The position numbers were made by a program, and so were the translations under genes. Under the pieces are notes generated by a model, which saw only the letters and a program-made list of their open reading frames with translations, was not told the origin of the DNA and ran no database searches. From Sphingomonadales bacterium 32-65-25 (GTDB lineage: Bacteria; Pseudomonadota; Alphaproteobacteria; Sphingomonadales; Sphingomonadaceae), in the NCBI GenBank assembly GCA_002280855.1, contig NCEU01000002.1, positions 124,001 through 188,000 of the forward strand: DNA of 64,000 nucleotides, in the 5' to 3' direction. Positions 8,278 to 17,878 of the stretch are shown in pieces (the first letter of the stretch is position 1; every line of letters begins with the position of its first letter).

Positions 8278-10305
8278 CTAGAAATCGACGGTGAGATAGG
8301 CCTGGGTCACCCGGCCGGGCAGCACCGTATAGGCATTGGCGCCGCGCAGCTCATAGCCTTGCTGGCTGAACAAATTGGTGGCCTGCACGCGCAGCATGGC
8401 ATCGTTGCCGGCCAGCTTGAAGCGGTAGCGGCCACCCAGATCAACGAGGGTGCGGGTCGGCACCGAAACGAGATTGTTGACCGTGGCGATTTCGGGCGAG
8501 CGGTAGGACAGGCGCATGTCGAGGCTGAGGCCGGGCGCAAATCCGGGGCGCCAATCGGCGGACAGTTCGACGCGTTCCGCAATGGCCCCCACCGGCAGCC
8601 GGCCAACCAGCCCGCGCGTGACGGCATCCCCGGTCACCTGCGGGCGCAGCAGGCTGGCACCGGCCACCACCGACAGTTCCGGCGTGATCGGTCCGGCGAT
8701 GCTGGCTTCCACCCCGCGGTTGATCACATCGCCCAGCACATCGAAGCGGCCATTGGCATCAAGATTGAAATAGGGTTTCGACACTTCGAACAGGCCGGCG
8801 ACCAGCCGCATGCCGCCACCCAGATTGACGCGCACGCCGGCATCGATCTGGCTGGTCTGGATCGCCGGCAGCGCTTCGTTGCGGTTGGCAGCGAAACTGG
8901 GGGCAACGCCAGATTCCTCCAGCCCGGTAACAGCGCCGCCATACAGGCTGATGCTGTCGCTGATCTGTAAGGCAGCCGTGACGTTGTACAGCCAGGGACT
9001 GGCATCGATGCCATTGATGGCGCCGGGGAAGCCGATGCGCTTGCTGTAATCGCTCTTCTGCACCCCCACCGACACTTCGCCGACGCCCACCCAGCGGCCT
9101 TCATAGGCGATGCCGCCGGTCCATTGCTGCACATTGTCTTCCTGCTGCGGGCCGAAATTCAGCACCGGTGGCGGCACATCGGGCGCCGTTGTGAGGATGT
9201 TGATCACGCCCAGATCCACCACGCCTGATCCATCAAAGCGGCGATAGGTCTTGCGGCCGCGCAGGGTCACATGCACCTGGTGCAGGCGCGGGCCGTCCGC
9301 GATGCGGCGGGTCAGCCGCACTTCTCCGCTGGTGGCACCGTTGTAGAGCGTGGGATCGCCGGTGATGCGCTGGGTGCCGGTGCCATCGGGCGACGTAAGG
9401 CGCACGACGTTGGCAAATTGCCCGTCGATCACCCGCTGGGACCGGAACAGGCCGGCGCGCAGCAGCCAGCCGTCGCTGATCGTCCAGTCGGTAATGAGGC
9501 CGGCATTGAGTTCGACATCACCGCCGCGCGACCACCAGGGCCCGAAGAACTGGCGGCGCGGCAGGCGCGGCGGCAGGAAATTGCCCTGCGGCACCGAAAT
9601 CGGGCCGTGATCATCGATCAGCGTGTTGCGCACGTTGATGAAGGGCAGCAGGCTGAAACTGGCCGAGGGCTTCCATTCGGCGATGAAGGCACCTTCATAG
9701 CTGTGATCGCGGGTGGCGTTGAAGCCATTCTCCAGCTGCAGCCCGGCGCCGAAGCCGACACTGAGCGTGGAACTGACCGGCAGCGTGGCATCGAACTCCG
9801 CTGTGGGCGTATGCCACGTGTTGTAGCCGATCAGCACGCTGGCGGCCGCTTCCTGGCCCGGCCGGCGCAGGCCCAGATCGACAACGCCGGTGGGGGCGGG
9901 AAATGGGCTGCCCAGCGCCGATGGGCCAACGCGGATGATTGTAGCGCGCACCAGCCGGCTGGACGGCGTGACGATCGGATCGAAATAAAGGCCGTCGATG
10001 CGGACATTGCCGGCCACCACCGGCGAGAAACCGCGCACCCGATCACGGTTGTAGAGGCCGGAGACTTCGCGGCCGATGCTGGTGCCAAAGGCGTCGCCGG
10101 CCTGGCGCACGGCGTTTTCGGCCGAGCGGCTGCCAGTGGCGGCGACGATTGGTGCCGCGACATCAGGCTCGTCGGCCACCGGCAGTTCGGCGGGCGGCGG
10201 CGTGCTGTCGTTTGGCGCCGGGGCTGGCTGCCCGGCCAATGCCGGCGCGGCGAGCAGCCACAAGCCGGCCTTGGCCACCCGGCCCACGGAATATACCCCT
10301 GTCAT
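8278..10305 (-). CDS. TonB-dependent receptor, copy 1 of a tandem pair
   Basis: A 675-residue outer-membrane receptor paralogous to its downstream neighbour. It starts MTGVYSVGRVAKAGLWLL with an export signal, continues through a proline-rich stretch into a plug with VRGFSP, GNVRIDGLYFDP and SPFPAPTGVVDLGLRRPG, and ends YLTVDF with terminal Phe. The start at 10305 has GAGCGAGG immediately upstream; the open frame runs 56 codons further up but that part is intergenic in character. The gap to the second copy is 66 bp. The plug motifs resemble siderophore-type receptors, but no TonB box or adjacent FecR/sigma regulator is present, so the ligand stays open. Confidence 0.9.
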   Translation of the reverse strand: MTGVYSVGRVAKAGLWLLAAPALAGQPAPAPNDSTPPPAELPVADEPDVAAPIVAATGSRSAENAVRQAGDAFGTSIGREVSGLYNRDRVRGFSPVVAGNVRIDGLYFDPIVTPSSRLVRATIIRVGPSALGSPFPAPTGVVDLGLRRPGQEAAASVLIGYNTWHTPTAEFDATLPVSSTLSVGFGAGLQLENGFNATRDHSYEGAFIAEWKPSASFSLLPFINVRNTLIDDHGPISVPQGNFLPPRLPRRQFFGPWWSRGGDVELNAGLITDWTISDGWLLRAGLFRSQRVIDGQFANVVRLTSPDGTGTQRITGDPTLYNGATSGEVRLTRRIADGPRLHQVHVTLRGRKTYRRFDGSGVVDLGVINILTTAPDVPPPVLNFGPQQEDNVQQWTGGIAYEGRWVGVGEVSVGVQKSDYSKRIGFPGAINGIDASPWLYNVTAALQISDSISLYGGAVTGLEESGVAPSFAANRNEALPAIQTSQIDAGVRVNLGGGMRLVAGLFEVSKPYFNLDANGRFDVLGDVINRGVEASIAGPITPELSVVAGASLLRPQVTGDAVTRGLVGRLPVGAIAERVELSADWRPGFAPGLSLDMRLSYRSPEIATVNNLVSVPTRTLVDLGGRYRFKLAGNDAMLRVQATNLFSQQGYELRGANAYTVLPGRVTQAYLTVDF

Positions 10306-10407
10306 GCCTCGCTCTTGGCCAGCGCCGTGCGCCAAGTCCAGCGCCAAAATGCGTAGGCATGCAATGCGGGCGGCGCGGTGCGGGCGGCGCGCCGGGCCCG
10401 AAACGAC

Positions 10408-10444
10408 GATGGCGGCAATGGGGTGTTGCCCCATCGCCGCCATC
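10408..10444 (-). terminator. Rho-independent-type terminator behind ahcY
   Basis: A 15-bp stem with one internal mismatch: GATGGCGGC (10408-10416) and ATGGGG (10418-10423) pair with CCCCAT (10429-10434) and GCCGCCATC (10436-10444) around a five-base loop. It sits 25 bp past the ahcY stop on the minus strand. Only a short T run follows, so efficiency is uncertain, but it separates ahcY from the receptor operon. Confidence 0.65.
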
Positions 10445-10469
10445 ACGCCTGCCCAACGGGCGGGCCGCA

Positions 10470-11855
10470 TCAATAGCGATAATGATCCGGCTTGAACGGG
10501 CCGGTTTCGCCGACGCCGATGTAGCTCGCCTGCTTGTCCGACAGGGTGGTGAGCTTCACGCCCAGCTTTTCGAGGTGCAGGCGGGCGACCTTTTCATCCA
10601 GGTGCTTGGGCAGCACATAGACGCGGTTCTCATACTGCTCGCTCTTGGTCCACAGTTCGATCTGGGCCAGCACCTGGTTGGTGAAGCTGGCTGACATCAC
10701 GAAGCTGGGGTGGCCGGTGGCGCAGCCCAGGTTCACCAATCGGCCCTTGGCCAGCACGATGATCTGGTTGCCATCCGGGAATTCGACGATGTCGGTGCCC
10801 GGCTTCACTTCGGTCCACTTGTAGTTGGACAGGGCCGAGATCTGGATCTCGCTGTCGAAGTGGCCGATGTTGCAGACGATGCTGTTGGGACGCATCGCCT
10901 TCATGTGCTCGGCGGTGATCACGTCCATGTTGCCGGTGGCGGTCACAAAGATGTCAGCCCGCTTGACGGCGTCTTCCATGGTGACGACTTCAAAGCCTTC
11001 CATCGCGGCCTGGAGGGCGCAGATCGGATCGATTTCGGTGACCATCACGCGGGCGCCGCCGTTGCGCAGGCTCTGCGCCGAACCCTTGCCGACATCGCCA
11101 AAGCCGGCAACCACGGCAACCTTGCCGGCCAGCATCACATCGGTGGCGCGGCGGATGGCGTCGACCAGCGATTCCTTGCAGCCATAGAGATTGTCGAACT
11201 TCGACTTGGTTACGCTGTCGTTGACGTTGATCGCCGGAAACGGCAGGCGGCCCTGCTTGGCCAGTTCATACAGGCGGTGCACGCCCGTGGTGGTTTCTTC
11301 CGAAACGCCCTTCAGGTTCTTCACCGTCTCGGTCAGATAGCCGGGGCGGGCCTTGATATAGGCCTTGAGCGCGCGCTGGAATTCGACTTCTTCCTCGTTT
11401 TCCGGCTCGCCCATGGTTTCGCCGGCTTCGAGGCGGGCGCCCCACAGCGCGAACATGGTGGCATCGCCGCCATCATCGAGGATGATGTTGGAGGTAACAT
11501 CGCCCCAATTGAAAATGTGGCCGACATAGTCCCAGTAATCCGCCAGGCTCTCGCCCTTGATGGCATAGGTCGGGATGCCGGCAGCCGCCATGGCCGCAGC
11601 GGCATGATCCTGGGTGGAGAAGATGTTGCAGGTGGCCCAGCGCAGTTCCGCACCCAGCGCCACCAAAGTTTCCATCAGCACCGCGGTCTGGATCGTCATG
11701 TGCAGCGAGCCGGTGATGCGCGCGCCCTTCAGCGGCTTCGACGCACCAAATTCGGCGCGCAGCGCCATCAGGCCGGGCATTTCGGTTTCGGCGATGGCAA
11801 TTTCGCGACGGCCGAATTCGGCGAGGCTCAAGTCCTTGATGGCATAATCGGCCAT
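10470..11855 (-). CDS. ahcY: Adenosylhomocysteinase (S-adenosylhomocysteine hydrolase)
   Basis: A 461-residue protein starting [19 protein letters not shown]. Substrate-binding blocks are clear ([29 protein letters not shown]), then the NAD-binding [14 protein letters not shown], the [10 protein letters not shown] segment, [11 protein letters not shown] and the C-terminal KPDHYRY tail that contributes the NAD-contacting Lys-Tyr. It splits SAH into adenosine and homocysteine, relieving product inhibition of methyltransferases in the activated-methyl cycle. The alphaproteobacterial/plant-type insert (about residues 140-180, [10 protein letters not shown]) is present. The ATG at 11855 is chosen by homology; the frame runs a further 52 codons into the promoter region. 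An operator-like inverted repeat lies 67 bp upstream. Confidence 0.98.
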   Translation of the reverse strand: MADYAIKDLSLAEFGRREIAIAETEMPGLMALRAEFGASKPLKGARITGSLHMTIQTAVLMETLVALGAELRWATCNIFSTQDHAAAAMAAAGIPTYAIKGESLADYWDYVGHIFNWGDVTSNIILDDGGDATMFALWGARLEAGETMGEPENEEEVEFQRALKAYIKARPGYLTETVKNLKGVSEETTTGVHRLYELAKQGRLPFPAINVNDSVTKSKFDNLYGCKESLVDAIRRATDVMLAGKVAVVAGFGDVGKGSAQSLRNGGARVMVTEIDPICALQAAMEGFEVVTMEDAVKRADIFVTATGNMDVITAEHMKAMRPNSIVCNIGHFDSEIQISALSNYKWTEVKPGTDIVEFPDGNQIIVLAKGRLVNLGCATGHPSFVMSASFTNQVLAQIELWTKSEQYENRVYVLPKHLDEKVARLHLEKLGVKLTTLSDKQASYIGVGETGPFKPDHYRY

Positions 11856-11922
11856 GGTGCGATTCCTGTTGATGAAAGCTGGAGTTGGCGCTCCCCTATC
11901 GGTCATGGCCTTTGTGCGCAAG

Positions 11923-11940
11923 TATAAAGATAGCTTTATA
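11923..11940. promoter_or_regulatory. Operator-like inverted repeat upstream of ahcY (SahR-type candidate)
   Basis: A perfect 7-4-7 inverted repeat, TATAAAG-ATAG-CTTTATA, lies 67 bp before the ahcY start and about 94 bp before the divergent prolyl oligopeptidase. Alphaproteobacterial ahcY is known to be controlled by the ArsR-family repressor SahR, which binds short AT-rich palindromes; that this is its site is an inference from position and symmetry. Confidence 0.6.
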
Positions 11941-12034
11941 TGATGTCGCAGGCGACCGGATTGTCGCAATTGCTGGAAATGCCGGGCGCAAGCGGCCATG
12001 GTGTGCGCCATTGCCCAAAAGGGAGAAACCGGCC

Positions 12035-14134
12035 GTGCGCTTGCCTCTTGCGATTGTGATGATGATGTCCACCGCTGCCTCTGTTGTTGCCGCCCCGATC
12101 GCCTATCCCGAAACCCAGCGCGGGTTTGAGGTGGAAGCGCGTCATGGCCTTTCGGTGCCCGACCCGTATCGCTGGCTGGAAGCCGATGTGCGCACTGACG
12201 CCAATGTGGCCAAGTGGGTGGACGCGCAGAACACGGTGACGATGGGCTATCTCGCTGGCCTGCCCAAGCGGGAAACGATCCGCCAGCGGCTAACCGCGCT
12301 GTATAATTACGAACGCTTCGGCATTCCGCGGGTGCGTGGCGGGCTGCAATTCTATGCCCGCAACTCCGGCTTGCAGAACCAGTCCGTGCTGTATGTGCAG
12401 GCAGAAGGTGCCGCGCCGCGCGTGCTGATCGATCCCAACCCCTGGGCCAAGGATGGCGCCACGGCGCTGGCCGAATGGACGCCGTCGAAGGATGGCACGC
12501 ATCTCGCCTATGCCGTGCAGGATGGCGGCACTGATTGGCGCACGATCAAGGTGATGAATGTCGCCACCGGCACCGATCTGGCCGACAGCCTTGAAGGGGT
12601 GAAATATACCGGTGCAGTGGCCTGGCGGCCCGATGGCAGCGGCTTTTACTATTCGCGCTTCCCGGCACCGCCGGCGGGCCAGAAATATCAGTCCGCCACG
12701 CTGAACGAGGCGATCTGGTTCCACAAGCTGGGCACGCCGCAAAGCGCCGATACCAAGGTGTTTGCGACCCCTGATCGCCCCAAGCTGGGCCATCACGCCC
12801 AGTTGAGCGAAGATGGTCGCTGGATGGTGGTGTCGAGCAGCGAAAGCTCCGGCGGCAACGCTGTCTTCATCGCCGATCTGTCCAAGGGTGAGACGCCGCG
12901 TGCGTTTGTCAGCGCCCTCGACAAGGAGTGGGGCTTTGCCGGCAGCCAGGGCGGCACGCTCTATTTTGTCACCAACAAGGATGCGCCGCGTTACCAGCTG
13001 CTCGCGGTTGATGGCGCGACCAGCGCCAGCAAGCCGGTTGTCCCCGAAGGCGCGGCCACGCTGACTGGCGGCGCCGTGGTCGGCAAGCGGCTGGTGGTGG
13101 AGACGCTTGAGGACGCCAAATCAGTCGTGCGGTTGTATGAAACGGACGGCAAGCCCGTGGGCGTGGTGCCGCTGCCCGGCATCGGCACGGCCGGTGGTTT
13201 TGAATCATCGGATGACGGCAAGACCTGGTTTGCCTTCTCCAGCTTTGCCACCCCCGGTTCGATCTGGCGCTATGATGCGGCCACCAACACGGCAGAGGTC
13301 GTGCGGCAGGCCACGGTGGCGTTCAACCCAGCCGATTACACGGTGAGCCAGATCTTCTACCCGTCGAAGGACGGCACCAAGGTTCCGATGTTCGTCGCGC
13401 ACCGCAAGGATGTGGACCCAGCCAAGCCCCACCCCACCCTGCTCTATGCCTATGGTGGCTTCAATATCAGCAGCACGCCGGGCTTCAGCGTGTCGCGGCT
13501 GGTGTGGATGGAGATGGGCGGTGTCTTCGCTATGGCCAATATCCGCGGCGGTGGCGAATATGGCGCAGCCTGGCACGATGGCGGCCGGCTGTTGAACAAG
13601 CAGAATGTGTTCGACGATTTCATCGCGGCTGGTGAAGCGCTGATCCAGCGCGGGCTGACGACGAAGGGCCAGCTGGCCATCCAGGGCGGTTCCAACGGTG
13701 GTTTGCTGGTGGGCGCTGTCACCAATCAGCGGCCTGACCTGTTCGCTGCTGCGCTGCCGGCGGTCGGCGTGATGGACATGCTGCGCTATGCCAATTGGAC
13801 CGCCGGCCGCTATTGGGTCGATGACTATGGCGACATGAACAAGCTGGAGATGTTCCGCTACAATCTCGGCTTCAGCCCGTATCACAATGTGAAGGGCGGC
13901 AAGGACTATCCGGCCATCCTCGTCACCACCGCCGATACGGATGACCGCGTGGTGCCGGGGCACAGCTTCAAATATGCAGCGGCCCTTCAGGCGGCGCCGA
14001 TCGGCGACAAGCCGCATCTGATCCGCATCGAAACCCGCGCCGGCCACGGCAGCGGCAAGCCGACCGACAAGATCATCGCGGAAGCGGCCGATCTGTGGGC
14101 CTTTGCCGGATATTGGACCGGTCTTACGAAATAG
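12035..14134 (+). CDS. Prolyl oligopeptidase family serine peptidase (S9A), secreted
   Basis: A 699-residue protein with an export signal ([23 protein letters not shown] start) followed by the S9A beginning [26 protein letters not shown], a seven-bladed propeller and the alpha/beta-hydrolase domain. The catalytic triad is visible: Ser553 in GGSNGG, Asp in ADTDDRV (about residues 634-637) and His671 in AGHGSGK, close to the spacing of porcine POP. It cleaves short peptides after proline in the periplasm. The GTG at 12035 is chosen because GGGAG lies about ten bases upstream and it yields a proper signal peptide; the open frame extends 50 codons upstream through the ahcY promoter. Its 3-prime end overlaps the convergent ybaN-like gene by 11 bp. 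Confidence 0.95.
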   Translation: MRLPLAIVMMMSTAASVVAAPIAYPETQRGFEVEARHGLSVPDPYRWLEADVRTDANVAKWVDAQNTVTMGYLAGLPKRETIRQRLTALYNYERFGIPRVRGGLQFYARNSGLQNQSVLYVQAEGAAPRVLIDPNPWAKDGATALAEWTPSKDGTHLAYAVQDGGTDWRTIKVMNVATGTDLADSLEGVKYTGAVAWRPDGSGFYYSRFPAPPAGQKYQSATLNEAIWFHKLGTPQSADTKVFATPDRPKLGHHAQLSEDGRWMVVSSSESSGGNAVFIADLSKGETPRAFVSALDKEWGFAGSQGGTLYFVTNKDAPRYQLLAVDGATSASKPVVPEGAATLTGGAVVGKRLVVETLEDAKSVVRLYETDGKPVGVVPLPGIGTAGGFESSDDGKTWFAFSSFATPGSIWRYDAATNTAEVVRQATVAFNPADYTVSQIFYPSKDGTKVPMFVAHRKDVDPAKPHPTLLYAYGGFNISSTPGFSVSRLVWMEMGGVFAMANIRGGGEYGAAWHDGGRLLNKQNVFDDFIAAGEALIQRGLTTKGQLAIQGGSNGGLLVGAVTNQRPDLFAAALPAVGVMDMLRYANWTAGRYWVDDYGDMNKLEMFRYNLGFSPYHNVKGGKDYPAILVTTADTDDRVVPGHSFKYAAALQAAPIGDKPHLIRIETRAGHGSGKPTDKIIAEAADLWAFAGYWTGLTK

Positions 14135-14489
14135 GTCCGTTCGGGCGGGTGATGATGAACAGGCAGGTGATCGGCAGGATCACCGCCTGGATGATGGTCA
14201 CCCGCTGCGGCGCGCCGACCAGCACCGAAATCCCCACCACTCCCGCCATCGACAACACGGCCAGAACCTTGGCGCGCGGCGAGATGGCGCGATGCTGTTC
14301 CCAGTTGTGGATCAGGGGCCCGAAAATCTTGTGGCCCAGCAGCCAGTCGTGCAGGCGGGGGCTGGAACGGGCGAAGCAGTAGGCAGAAAGCAGCACGAAC
14401 GGCGTGGTGGGCAGCAATGGCAGCACCACGCCGGCAATGCCGAGCGCAAGGCTGGTCAGCCCGATGATGAGCCAGAGCGTGCGGAACAT
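14124..14489 (-). CDS. YbaN/DUF454 family inner-membrane protein
   Basis: A 121-residue protein with the typical YbaN layout: an N-terminal membrane hairpin (LWLIIGLTSLALGIAGVVLPLLPTTPF), the conserved CFARSSPRLHDWLL motif, a short cytosolic segment HKIFGPLIHNWEQHRAI and two further hydrophobic segments. The LPTTPF and CFARSS signatures identify the family with confidence; its function is not established. It converges on the prolyl oligopeptidase gene, overlapping it by 11 bp at the 3-prime ends, and starts about 40 bp downstream of the polysaccharide synthase gene stop, so it may be cotranscribed with that unit. Confidence 0.92.
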   Translation of the reverse strand: MFRTLWLIIGLTSLALGIAGVVLPLLPTTPFVLLSAYCFARSSPRLHDWLLGHKIFGPLIHNWEQHRAISPRAKVLAVLSMAGVVGISVLVGAPQRVTIIQAVILPITCLFIITRPNGPIS

Positions 14490-14530
14490 CGGCAGACGTT
14501 AGCAGCCTGCCGCCTTGTTGCCAGCGATTC

Positions 14531-16639
14531 TCAACTGGCGCGGGCCAGCCGCATGGTCGCGGGCGTGCGATTATCCGGCGGCAGCACATAGGTTCGCTTT
14601 TCCAGCCGGTCATCGCCCATGTCGGGCCGTGCGGCGGCTTGCCCGGCCGGGGCGGTCGACAGGGTCATGTCGGCCGTGAGGATGCGGGCCAACATGGTGC
14701 GCGTTGCTCGCCACAGCGGTACCTGCAATTGGGTGGCGCTCATGCCGCGCGTGAAAAGCTGCACGATCAGCCGGTCGCGCGCCGGGCTGTCGGCGCCGTC
14801 GAAAGCGATGCCGATGCGGCCATTCCTTGCCCGCGCCACCCGGCCTTCGATGCTGCCCAAACCGCGCAGCCGAACGCGGACTGGCTCGCCCACGTCCACG
14901 CCGTCGCCTTCCAGCGCGATGCCGGAAACCGAGATATCGATACCACGCGCCAACGTGGCATTGCGGGCATCGCGCCGCCAGATCGCCACGGGTTCGTGCC
15001 ATGGAAAGCGTTCTTCCGCCCGCAGCGCCGGCCGGCCGAGGCAGAGCATGGCAGCAAGGAACAGCACCACCACGTTCACCAGCCCCCAGAATGCGACCAT
15101 CGGCACCAGCGCGCCCTGCATGACGATGCGCGTATCGGGAAAGGCGTTGATCACCAGCCCGGCCAGCGTGGCGATCATCAGGCCTGTGCAGGCAAAGAAG
15201 ATGCCGCGCTGATAGCCGCCGCCGGCCGCGTCCGATCCCTTGGGTGTCACCTTGAACGCGTGGCCATGGGGTTTGAACAGCGTCTTGATGATCACCGGCA
15301 GCAACCGGAAACTCTGGAAGGTGCCCAGCACTTGTGCGGCGATCGGGAAGTAGCGGCCACCGCCCAGCAGCACGATGCCGCCCACTTGGGCAAATACCAT
15401 CGGCACCAGGAAGAAAATCGCGCTCTGCGCCGTCACGCCCACCAGCGGCGGCACGTCGAAAAACAGGAACACCAGCGGCGCGATCAACGAGGTCATCAGC
15501 ATGAGGCATTGTGACAGCCAGGCGGTGGGCAGAAAGAACAGCCGGTGCTGCCAGGCATGGCCGCGCCCCAGGGGCCCGGTATCGAGGAACAAGATCTGCG
15601 TCGCCCCCTGCGCCCAGCGCGTGCGCTGCACGAAGAAGGCCTCCAGGCTTTCCGGCGCCAGCCCGAACGCCAGCGGCTCGTTGAGGTAACGGGTGACATA
15701 GCCCTTTTGCAGCAGCGCGAGGCTAAGCAGCATGTCTTCGGTGATCGATCCGGCAGGGAGCCCGCCGCCGATGGCATCGAGCGCGGTGCGCCGGGTGATG
15801 CTGTTCGATCCGCAGCAGAAGGCTGCATCCCAGCCGTCACGGCCGGGCATGATGGCTTCGAAAAAGAAGCGCTGATCATCGGGCAGTGCCTCGCGCAGGG
15901 CGAGATTCTGCTGCAGCGGATCATGGTTGTAGAAACTGTGCGGCACCTGGACGATGCCAATGGTGGGATCGTCGAAGAAGCCCATGGTGCGGCGAAGGAA
16001 CGGCCGCTGCGGCACGAAATCGGCATCGAATACGGCCACGAACGGCGCGTGGGTGACGTGCAAAGCATGGTTGATGTTGCCGGCCTTGGCGTGGAGATTG
16101 TCGGGCCGTGTGATGTAGCCGGCGCCCTTGGCGGCGCAGAAATCCCGCAGCCACGCCCGCCTTCCATCATCGGCCACCCAAACATTCAGATTGGGCCAAT
16201 CAAGCGCCAGCGCGCCGAGGATGGTCTTTTCCAGCACCTCGATCGGCTCGTTGTAGGTGGCGATGATCAGGTCCACCGCTGGCCAGTCTTCGGGCGCGCG
16301 CAGCGCCAGCCGGGCTTCACCGGCATCAGCTTCGGTGCTGCGGTTGGTGCGTTTCAACAGGGCGGCGAACAATATGGTGGCATCGAACAGGCCGAACAAT
16401 TCGATGGCGAGGCAGGTGAGCGCGAAGCCAAGGCCAGCCCAAGGCGCATCCCACGGGATGGTGGTGGTGAAACGCCAATGCAGATAGACGCCCACCACCA
16501 GTGCCACGCCGGCCACAATGGCGGCGCGGGTGGCGGGCCGGTTCAGCCCGAACAGCGGTGCCAGCAGCAGGCACGATGCGGTGAGCAGCAGCGGCGCTGC
16601 CACCAGCAGGGCCGGCGCGGTATCAAGATCGGGCAGCAT
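14531..16639 (-). CDS. BcsA-like family 2 glycosyltransferase with C-terminal PilZ domain
   Basis: A 702-residue processive polysaccharide synthase. Several N-terminal membrane helices precede the GT2 core, which carries DDG (157-159), FDAD (204-207), TED (300-302) and QRTRW (338-342). After more membrane helices comes the gating-loop motif FKVTPKG (462-468), and the C-terminal PilZ domain retains RRDAR (555-559) and DISVSG (568-573), the two motifs that bind cyclic di-GMP. It is therefore predicted to extrude a beta-glucan-type polymer across the inner membrane under c-di-GMP control. Its ATG lies just past the stop of the HlyD-type gene, so the two form a unit. No BcsB, BcsZ or BcsC gene is near, so the polymer may not be ordinary cellulose. 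Confidence 0.92.
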   Translation of the reverse strand: MLPDLDTAPALLVAAPLLLTASCLLLAPLFGLNRPATRAAIVAGVALVVGVYLHWRFTTTIPWDAPWAGLGFALTCLAIELFGLFDATILFAALLKRTNRSTEADAGEARLALRAPEDWPAVDLIIATYNEPIEVLEKTILGALALDWPNLNVWVADDGRRAWLRDFCAAKGAGYITRPDNLHAKAGNINHALHVTHAPFVAVFDADFVPQRPFLRRTMGFFDDPTIGIVQVPHSFYNHDPLQQNLALREALPDDQRFFFEAIMPGRDGWDAAFCCGSNSITRRTALDAIGGGLPAGSITEDMLLSLALLQKGYVTRYLNEPLAFGLAPESLEAFFVQRTRWAQGATQILFLDTGPLGRGHAWQHRLFFLPTAWLSQCLMLMTSLIAPLVFLFFDVPPLVGVTAQSAIFFLVPMVFAQVGGIVLLGGGRYFPIAAQVLGTFQSFRLLPVIIKTLFKPHGHAFKVTPKGSDAAGGGYQRGIFFACTGLMIATLAGLVINAFPDTRIVMQGALVPMVAFWGLVNVVVLFLAAMLCLGRPALRAEERFPWHEPVAIWRRDARNATLARGIDISVSGIALEGDGVDVGEPVRVRLRGLGSIEGRVARARNGRIGIAFDGADSPARDRLIVQLFTRGMSATQLQVPLWRATRTMLARILTADMTLSTAPAGQAAARPDMGDDRLEKRTYVLPPDNRTPATMRLARAS

Positions 16640-16642
16640 ATC

Positions 16643-17830
16643 CTACCAGCGCGGAAAACGGACTTCGGCGAGGCGGCCCACATCGCAGCGGCGCGCCAGG
16701 CTCTGCGGCGGCGGCAGCGCCACCAGCACGGAGAGCGCGCGCGCATCCTTGTCGGGATTGGCCGCCAGCATCGCTCCGTCCCGGCGCGCCGCTGCGCCCA
16801 CGGCAGAGGCAACCCGGCCTTCCAACCAATCCTCACTGCCGATCAGCCGTACCTGCACGGGCGCACCGGGCAACACCGCCTCCATGCGGCGTTCCGGCAG
16901 CGTCACCTCGACATAGCGGCGGCGGCAATCGGCGAGTTCCAGCAGGCTCGATCCCGGTGCCACCGTGGTGCCTTTCGGCGCCGGTTGCGACCACACCACG
17001 GTGCCGGCCGGCAGCACGGCATCAAAGGCGCTGGCCCGGGCCAGCCGTTCTTCCTCGGCCCGGATCTGCGCGGCCAGATCGGCCAGCCGCGCCTCGGCAT
17101 CGGCGGCAACGCTTTCCAGTTCCTGCCGGCGCAGCAGCAGCCGGTCGCGCTGCTGGTCGCCATAAGGCGCATCCATCGCGGCGCCGGCCAGATAAAGCCC
17201 ACTGTTCGCCGCGCGCGTTTCGATGGCGAGTGCGCTGGCCTGGTCCTTCAGCATGGCGCACCGGCGGGCGCTGGCCATGGCTTGAGCGCGCAGCCGGTCG
17301 CGCTGGGTGAAGGTGGCGAAACGCTGGGCAGCCAGCGCCTCGATCCGGTCGCGCTGCAGAATCGCTTCGGCAGCTTCGGCTTCGCAGGCACCCAGCGCCT
17401 CTTCGGCAGCGTGGGTGGTGGCCGCCAGCCGCGCGCTGGCGGCTTGGCCAAAGCGTGCCGATCGGCTGGCGAGTCGATGATCGGCAGCGGCGATCTCGGC
17501 AATCTGGCGGCGGGCGAGATCGCGCGCCGCAATCAGCGCCGCCTGCTGGCCCTTCAGCGCCGCCAGCGGCCCGGTGTCGCGCACCCGCGCCGCCACCAGC
17601 CGGGCGGTGCGTTCCGCGACGATGGCCGTGCCCGGCGCCGGCAGATCGGTGGCGACCAGGCCGGCGATGGGCGAGGCCATGCGAATGATCGGCGCGTTGA
17701 CATAGGCCTCACCGCCCACCTCGCTGGTGACATAGGGCGCAAAGGCCCACAGGCCGAGCGCCGCCATGCCCGTCGCAAAGGCCAGCCGCAGCCGGTTTGA
17801 CCTGATGATGTCCTCGAAAAATCCTGCCAT
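16643..17830 (-). CDS. HlyD-type periplasmic adaptor paired with the glycan synthase
   Basis: A 395-residue membrane-fusion protein: short cytosolic start, one membrane helix (about residues 15-33), a barrel-sandwich start VNAPIIRMASPIAGLV, a long alanine/arginine-rich coiled coil (about 75-265), the second half of the lipoyl-like hybrid motif (PAGTVVWSQPAPKGTTVAPGS) and a beta-barrel with VEVTLPERRMEAVLPG. Such proteins bridge an inner-membrane exporter or synthase to the periplasm. The gene ends just before the glycosyltransferase start, so it most likely replaces BcsB or works like the Alg44 adaptor without its PilZ part. No ABC transporter or outer-membrane factor is adjacent. Confidence 0.88.
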   Translation of the reverse strand: MAGFFEDIIRSNRLRLAFATGMAALGLWAFAPYVTSEVGGEAYVNAPIIRMASPIAGLVATDLPAPGTAIVAERTARLVAARVRDTGPLAALKGQQAALIAARDLARRQIAEIAAADHRLASRSARFGQAASARLAATTHAAEEALGACEAEAAEAILQRDRIEALAAQRFATFTQRDRLRAQAMASARRCAMLKDQASALAIETRAANSGLYLAGAAMDAPYGDQQRDRLLLRRQELESVAADAEARLADLAAQIRAEEERLARASAFDAVLPAGTVVWSQPAPKGTTVAPGSSLLELADCRRRYVEVTLPERRMEAVLPGAPVQVRLIGSEDWLEGRVASAVGAAARRDGAMLAANPDKDARALSVLVALPPPQSLARRCDVGRLAEVRFPRW

Positions 17831-17878
17831 CGCACACCCATTTCCTTTCGCAGGATAACGGGCGGGCGAGAGTGGCTT

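Noticed and set aside
11856-11960. SAH or SAM riboswitch before ahcY
   Set aside because: The leader is short and shows a DNA-type palindrome rather than a recognisable riboswitch fold.
15545-17800. A 751-residue open frame opposite the synthase/HlyD unit
   Set aside because: It spans two real genes and their junction in antisense, with no domain or ribosome-binding site of its own.
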